64,000 nucleotides of DNA from positions 37,501 to 101,500 of the forward strand of contig CAJNDS010002132.1 in assembly GCA_905221605.1 (NCBI GenBank), read 5' to 3'. The DNA comes from Symbiodinium natans. Lineage: Eukaryota; Sar; Dinophyceae; Suessiales; Symbiodiniaceae. Made by a program: the position numbers and the translations under genes. A model generated the notes under the pieces. The model was not told where the DNA came from. It saw only the letters and a program-made list of their open reading frames with translations, and did no database searches. Positions 59,740-64,000 of this stretch are shown here, one piece after another. Numbering within the stretch: position 1 is the stretch's first letter; each line of letters opens with the position of its first letter.

Positions 59740-60600
59740 ACCTCTAGCTGCAGTTCTGCTGCTGGGGATTTTTCTTTACACATTCTGCGACCTCAAACCA
59801 GCAAGCCCTGAGAGCTCCTTCTGGCAGCCAGCCGCCAGGAGCTCCTTCACACAGTCCGAGTGGCCCTCGGCAGCTGCGAGCATCAGCGGCGTCTGGCCTC
59901 AGGTCACTTTGCCAGTGCTGCTCCGAGATCGGGAGTGGAGGTGCCGGAAGGTTTCTTTTTTGGATGCCGCAGGCTCTGCAGGATGTCAGGCTCGGGGCTG
60001 CTTTACGGCGCCGCAGGGCTGCGCGCCATAAGCGCAACTTTGAAACATGTAACATGGAAGGGCTTCAGAACAAGCATCGGAGTCCTACACCATCCCGAAG
60101 AACGAGAGATGATGCCTTGAAATAGGTCTCAAAAACTATCATAGAGTGTCCCTCTTGATTCTCCGATCTGAGGGGGCTGAGCTGGGTTGCACAAATCTCA
60201 ACTTCTCGGATCCCGGTTCAATGGGAGGTGAGGGCGCTCTGCTGGACATAGCTTCAAGTTCATCTTCAAATGGCTTCATGTATCTTCATGTGGGGTCCGT
60301 GACTGCGTGATCCCTAGGCCTCGCCCATGTAGCCCAAACTAAGTTCGCCCCAGTGACGTTAACGCAACCGGGGATGTCACACCTTCTATAGCAACACTCG
60401 AACCTCCGGCACTTCCGGGAGCCTCTGAGCCCCGCACTTTCAGCGACGTTGGCTTCCTGCCGGCAAAAAGCAGCAACAGCAGCACCCTGCCCTCAACTTT
60501 ACGGCACCCTGCGCGAAAGCACAAGCATCCCCGGCGCGATGACAAGTCATTCAAAAATCTTATGTGCATGGCATCATCTTGTAAACGTCACATCCTGCCA
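59740..60600. repeat. Tandem-duplicated block, unit 1 (ankyrin exon plus flanking introns)
   Basis: Collinear with 61790-62520 at an offset of ~2.03 kb falling to ~1.9 kb: the ankyrin exon, the CTCTGCAGGAT block, CATGGAAGGGC, CGGAGTCCTACAC, CTCGGATCCCGGTT, and the GATGTCACAC-TTCTA...GGCTTCCTGCC block. The last block also resembles 52860-52900. Confidence 0.8.
59799..59897 (-). CDS. Ankyrin-repeat exon, exactly 99 bp
   Basis: CTGAG acceptor and GCTG|GTTTGAGG donor bound 99 bases, phase 1 on both sides: (G)QTPLMLAAAEGHSDCVKE then LLAAGCQKELSGLA. This is one complete 33-residue ankyrin repeat per exon. It is duplicated with its introns at 61829-61927. Confidence 0.85.
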
Positions 60601-60939
60601 CAGCATCGCTGAAGTCAGAAATCTGTGGGTGAAGCGACGCACGAACCGGGCCGCTTTCATCAGCAATGCCTGGCCTTAGGATACAGGTACGCCCCTTTAA
60701 TCTGCGACGAATTCTAGGAGGCTGTGTCCGAGAAAATTGATGAGGTACGGAAGCTGAGGAATTGAAGCCCTGCCCGCACGGTTCTGCTCAACGGCTACAA
60801 CGAAGTTTAAAAAAAGAGGCCTCTGAGCTCCACACCTCTACCACCCTTGGCCTCCTGCCAGCAATAGCCACATGTGGCCCGCGCCCGCCAAACTTTACAG
60901 TGCTTTGCCGGACAAAGAGCGAAGGGGGGGCATCACTCC

Positions 60940-61040
60940 CCCGCTCGCATCCCCTCCCGCCTTGTCGCAGCCCTCCTGCAGCATTTTCTTGAGGTGGTCT
61001 GCCAGGCCATACATGGCCGCGAACCGCAGCCCTACGTCAC
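60940..61040 (-). CDS. Ankyrin-like exon (capping type)
   Basis: CCAAG acceptor at 61041, phase 1. Reads (G)DVGLRFAAMYGLADHLKK then MLQEGCDKAGG. Related to the exon at 53605-53703. Confidence 0.65.
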
Positions 61041-61341
61041 CTTGGTCAGGCATCCGCAAACCGTATGAACCTGGGGAGCCTCAGCCTAGGCTTCGGGCCT
61101 TCTACAGTGCCATGTGCGTGGGCATGCGTAAGCCTTCGTGGCCCTTGTCATCCCGTGGCACCCCTTCGCCCCCACAAAGACTGCAGCCTAAGTCTAAAGT
61201 ACATAACAGAGCAACAGCTGCTTCTGCTGTTCGTTGCTGTGTCGGTGTCTGTAGGACTGCATGAGGAAAGGATCTGCAGTTTCAGATATTTTTCCGGCTG
61301 AGGTTCAAAGAGCCAGCTGAAGTGGAACTGTATCGAAAAGC

Positions 61342-61470
61342 CTTCGAGGCCCGCGCCCCGGGGCAGCTCGCAGCCAGCGGCCGCAAGCACCCTGACGGAC
61401 TCCTTGTGGAGGTGATTATTGCTCGGCATCGTTCGACGCATCCTGTCCGCCAGCATCAGCGCTGTCCGGC
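61342..61470 (-). CDS. Ankyrin-repeat exon with expanded loop
   Basis: CTGAG acceptor at 61471; GC donor possible after 61342; 129 bases. Reads (G)RTALMLADRMRRTMPSN then HLHKESVRVLAAAGCELPR. The loop between the two helices is about ten residues longer than consensus. Confidence 0.65.
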
Positions 61471-61789
61471 CTCAGCTGCAAAGAGAGAGGGAGGCTCCTT
61501 TGAGTCGAAGCGTCTTCGAGGCTGGGGGCTTGCTGGTCTCACTTGGTTGCTGTCTTGACTTCCGCGCCGAAAGCATGGGCTGCTGAAACACAAATGCTTG
61601 CATAAGTACCCGAATTGCAAGAAACCCCAGCCAGCCTTTCGTGAGCAGCAAGGCAGCACACAGGCCTCACACCATCCCTCCGCAGCTTCCGAGGGCAGGG
61701 CCTGCGTTGTCGCGGGCCTCCTGGTGCTGAGAGCATCGCGGAGCTGGGTCCAGGATGCTCAGAAGATTCCACAACTTATGACGCGGCCA

Positions 61790-62520
61790 ACTTTGTTTTC
61801 TTTTCATGCACATTCTGCGACCTCAAACCATCAAGCCCTGAGAGCTCCTTCTGGCAGCCTGCCGCCAGGAGCTCCTTCACGCAGTCCAAGTTGGTAGATG
61901 TAGCTGCGATCAACAGCGGGGTTCTTCCTTGGGTCACTTTGCCAGTGCTTCTCTGAGGTTGGGAGGGCCGGAAGGGATTGTTTTTTGGATCCCGCAACCT
62001 CTGCAGGATTTCGGTCCCAGGACTTTGTGGTGGCGTCAAGGCTAGGTGTCACAAGCGCAGCTTGGAAACATGGAAGGGCGTTTTAACAACAATCGGAGTC
62101 CTACACAATCCCAAAGGACGAAGGATTATGCCTTCTCAAATCCCTGCGGGCTGAGCTGGGTTGCGCAAATCTCAAGTTCTCGGATCCCGGTTAGATGGCA
62201 GGCGAGGGGGTCTGCTGGCATCAAGTTCGGATTCACTGGCTTCATGTCGGTGACTGTGTGATCCCCAGGCTCCCCGGTGTACCCCAAGCTAAGTTGCCGC
62301 CCCTCCCCCCCTGCACCCCGAGTGGCCTTTCAGGGGATGTCACACTTTCTACAGCAACATTCGAGCCTCCGGCACTGCCCAGAGACTCTGAGCCCGGCAC
62401 CGTCACGGTTTGTGGCTTCCTGCCAGCGCGAAGTAACAAAGCGGCACCATGCCCTGAAGTTTTCATGCACTCCGCACGAGAGCACGAGCATCCCTCGGCG
62501 CGATGAGTCCATCATCACAA
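61790..62520. repeat. Tandem-duplicated block, unit 2
   Basis: Partner of 59740-60600. A different short block, CTTCCGAGGGC..GCCTGCGTTGTC (61686-61750), recurs at 56042-56110. Confidence 0.8.
61829..61927 (-). CDS. Ankyrin-repeat exon, exactly 99 bp
   Basis: CCAAG acceptor and GATG|GTTTGAGG donor, phase 1: (G)RTPLLIAATSTNLDCVKE then LLAAGCQKELSGLD. Sister of 59799-59897; the first helix has diverged (TSTNL in place of AEGHS) while the second helix is nearly unchanged. Confidence 0.85.
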
Positions 62521-62534
62521 CCAAGGTGTTGTCA

Positions 62535-62715
62535 TTTCTGACAGATGCTTCTGGTAAGGTTTCCAGTGGGGGTGACGCAGGTGCTTGTGGTAAGGCTGTT
62601 GCCTTGCCAAAACGCGTGACGGTGACGCGTGTGCTTGTGGTAAGGTTGATGTCTGGGCAAACGCGTGGCGGTGACGCAGGTGCTTATGGTAAGGTTTTTG
62701 TCTTGGCAAACCCCC
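62535..62715. repeat. Minisatellite, about four units of ~45-50 bp
   Basis: Unit GGTGACGCAGGTGCTTGTGG then TAAGGTTGTTGTCTTGCCAA and ACGCGTG, with substitutions between units. Confidence 0.85.
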
Positions 62716-63118
62716 CACTGGCGAAGGAAGCACAAAGCGTCCTATTGTTAAACAGGTGCCCCCCCCCTAGAAACTCGAAATGCGTTTTTAGTTCGGGGGA
62801 TGTTTTCATCCACATGTTATGGAGGGAAGGGAGGGCTGGGAGGGAAGGGATCGACGGGTTTGAGGCTTTTGGGAGCCCTCAACCCGCCCCCCCAATTCGG
62901 AATAGGGTTGAAAAGGCGGGACCGAATTTGGCAGGATTTTCAGGAAAGTGTTTTTATAATTGGGGGCACGTTTAATACGAGGGGCGAGGTGGTTCTGGGT
63001 AACCTGCCACGGGGATTATCTGACCGCCTTATGTAGGCAGAGACACTTACCACTGTACTCTCGCTTCCGCACAAAGGAACCTCCCCACTCTCTGCCTAGA
63101 GAGAAACACTTGCCCCCG

Positions 63119-63180
63119 TGTTCTCTCTCTCTCTCTCTTCCTTCCTCTCTCTCTCTCTCTCTCTCTCTTCTTCTTCTTCC
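63119..63180. repeat. CT/TTC microsatellite
   Basis: CTCTCT runs separated by TTCCTTCC, ending in TTCTTCTTCTTCC. Confidence 0.95.
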
Positions 63181-63371
63181 CAGCCGTTTATGTGGGACTT
63201 CCGGGTTATCCTGGCAACTTCACTAGGAGTTTCCAATAATTCCCCAAACAGAATCGTTTGGGGTTCTCTCCTCAGAAAAAAGGTGGGCGCGGTGGCTGGA
63301 TGGGCGGGCCGCGGCAACAGGGCTGGGCTCCCATTGGGCTCTTTTCATGTTTCCTCTCTGGGCTGGCATTG

Positions 63372-63497
63372 TTGGGCTCCCTTCATGTTTCCTTTCTGGG
63401 CTCCTGGGTCCGCAGCAACGGGGCTGGGCTTCTTCCATTGGGCGGGGCCCACCCATCCGATCCAGGAGCCCAGAAAGGAAACATGACGGGAGCCCAA
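63372..63497. repeat. 36-bp inverted repeat (one mismatch), 54-bp spacer
   Basis: Left arm 63372-63407 (TTGGGCTCCCTTCATGTTTC, continuing to CTCCTGG), right arm 63462-63497. Further half-copies of GGGCTCC-TTCATGTTTCC lie at 63320-63370 and of CCCAGAAAAGAAAG at 63545, so direct and inverted units are mixed from 63300 to 63610. Confidence 0.9.
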
Positions 63498-63610
63498 TAA
63501 GAGCCCAGACCCGTTGCCGCAGCCCACCCATCCGACCCAGAAGCCCAGAAAAGAAAGATACGGGGCTGGGCTCCCATTGGGCTCCCTTCATTTCTGGGCT
63601 CCTTAACGCT

Positions 63611-64000
63611 TGTGGATTTCACAGACCAGGCCTATCAGACCTGGCGCCCAGAGGTTCCTGCAAGCAAGTCAATGGTCAGTCAAAAAAATCGGTCAACTCT
63701 CCCACCTTTCCGACAGAACCTTGCGGCACTGGCAGGATCCTTGCCTGTATATGTGAAGCATCTCTTCGTACGTCGTGTAAGTTATGCCTGCAAACAATTC
63801 TGGATTGTTTACCCAGAGCTCAAGCCAAGGTCTACAGCAAGGCAATCCCCTCAGGACGCGTGTGGAGTTGGCCCACAGCTTGCATTCGCTCACCAGCGTT
63901 TCGCTTCGACTGTCTTAGCGAATGTGACACTTTTCGCCTCAGAAAAACCCCATATGGCTGCAGTGCAGCAGTGTGGCAACAATCCTGACAAGCCTGCAAT
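63611..64000. other. No gene recognised
   Basis: Frames of up to 66 codons on the minus strand and one longer plus frame entering from the repeat block; no motif. Confidence 0.4.

Overview
This is a nuclear window from a eukaryote, most probably a dinoflagellate (Suessiales/Symbiodiniaceae-like; the genus cannot be fixed from sequence alone). The evidence is: long degenerate arrays of the plant/alveolate-type telomere heptamer (TTTAGGG/CCCTAAA) scattered through the interior; exons that only join in frame if GC and possibly GA donors are allowed beside GT, with AG acceptors; recognisable genes almost all on one strand (minus); low gene density; large trinucleotide arrays; and protein types abundant in dinoflagellates (FG-GAP, fascin-like beta-trefoil, ankyrin, ubiquitin-like, ZU5, vWA). 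No bacterial operon, CRISPR array, rRNA or tRNA was seen.

Layout. 1-4.0 kb: 5' part of a secreted FG-GAP/VCBS gene (minus) whose two larger introns are mostly telomere-like repeat. 4.0-8.2 kb: non-coding sequence plus a diverged copy of a repeat seen twice more. 8.25-17.25 kb and 19.49-28.83 kb: two direct copies of a large segmental duplication, each with a decayed LINE endonuclease (plus) and a fascin-like multi-exon gene (minus). The copies differ by discrete events: a TIR element with TTTAGGG cargo in copy 1, a 234-bp deletion in copy 1 that kills the first fascin exon, a 33-bp in-frame indel, microsatellite length changes, and a 1.25-kb TIR element in copy 2. The spacer between them contains an AT-rich island. 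28.8-33.7 kb: trinucleotide arrays, a tandem repeat and a third TIR element carrying a zinc-knuckle ORF. 33.8-34.4 kb: the C-terminal part of a ubiquitin-specific-protease domain (plus), probably of retroelement origin.

35-64 kb is a head-to-tail series of minus-strand genes: an unidentified gene with GC-donor introns (36.1-38.0), a secreted coiled-coil protein (38.5-40.05), a membrane-anchored TIR-domain protein (41.0-41.7), a ZU5-domain protein (45.6-46.5), a ubiquitin-like-domain protein (48.4-49.2), a vWA-like gene (51.1-52.0), and a spread-out ankyrin-repeat gene or genes (53.0-61.9) with roughly one repeat per exon. Minisatellites, poly-C tracts, palindromic repeats and more telomere-like arrays lie between them.

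The most unusual theme is mobile DNA and telomere-like sequence together. Two of the three TIR-bounded insertions carry CCCTAAA/TTTAGGG-derived arrays, the third carries an AAACCC-containing minisatellite, and telomere-like DNA also fills introns. This suggests one route by which interstitial telomere-like arrays and new intron content spread in such genomes. All gene models come from reading frames, splice phases and remembered family motifs; no database search was possible.
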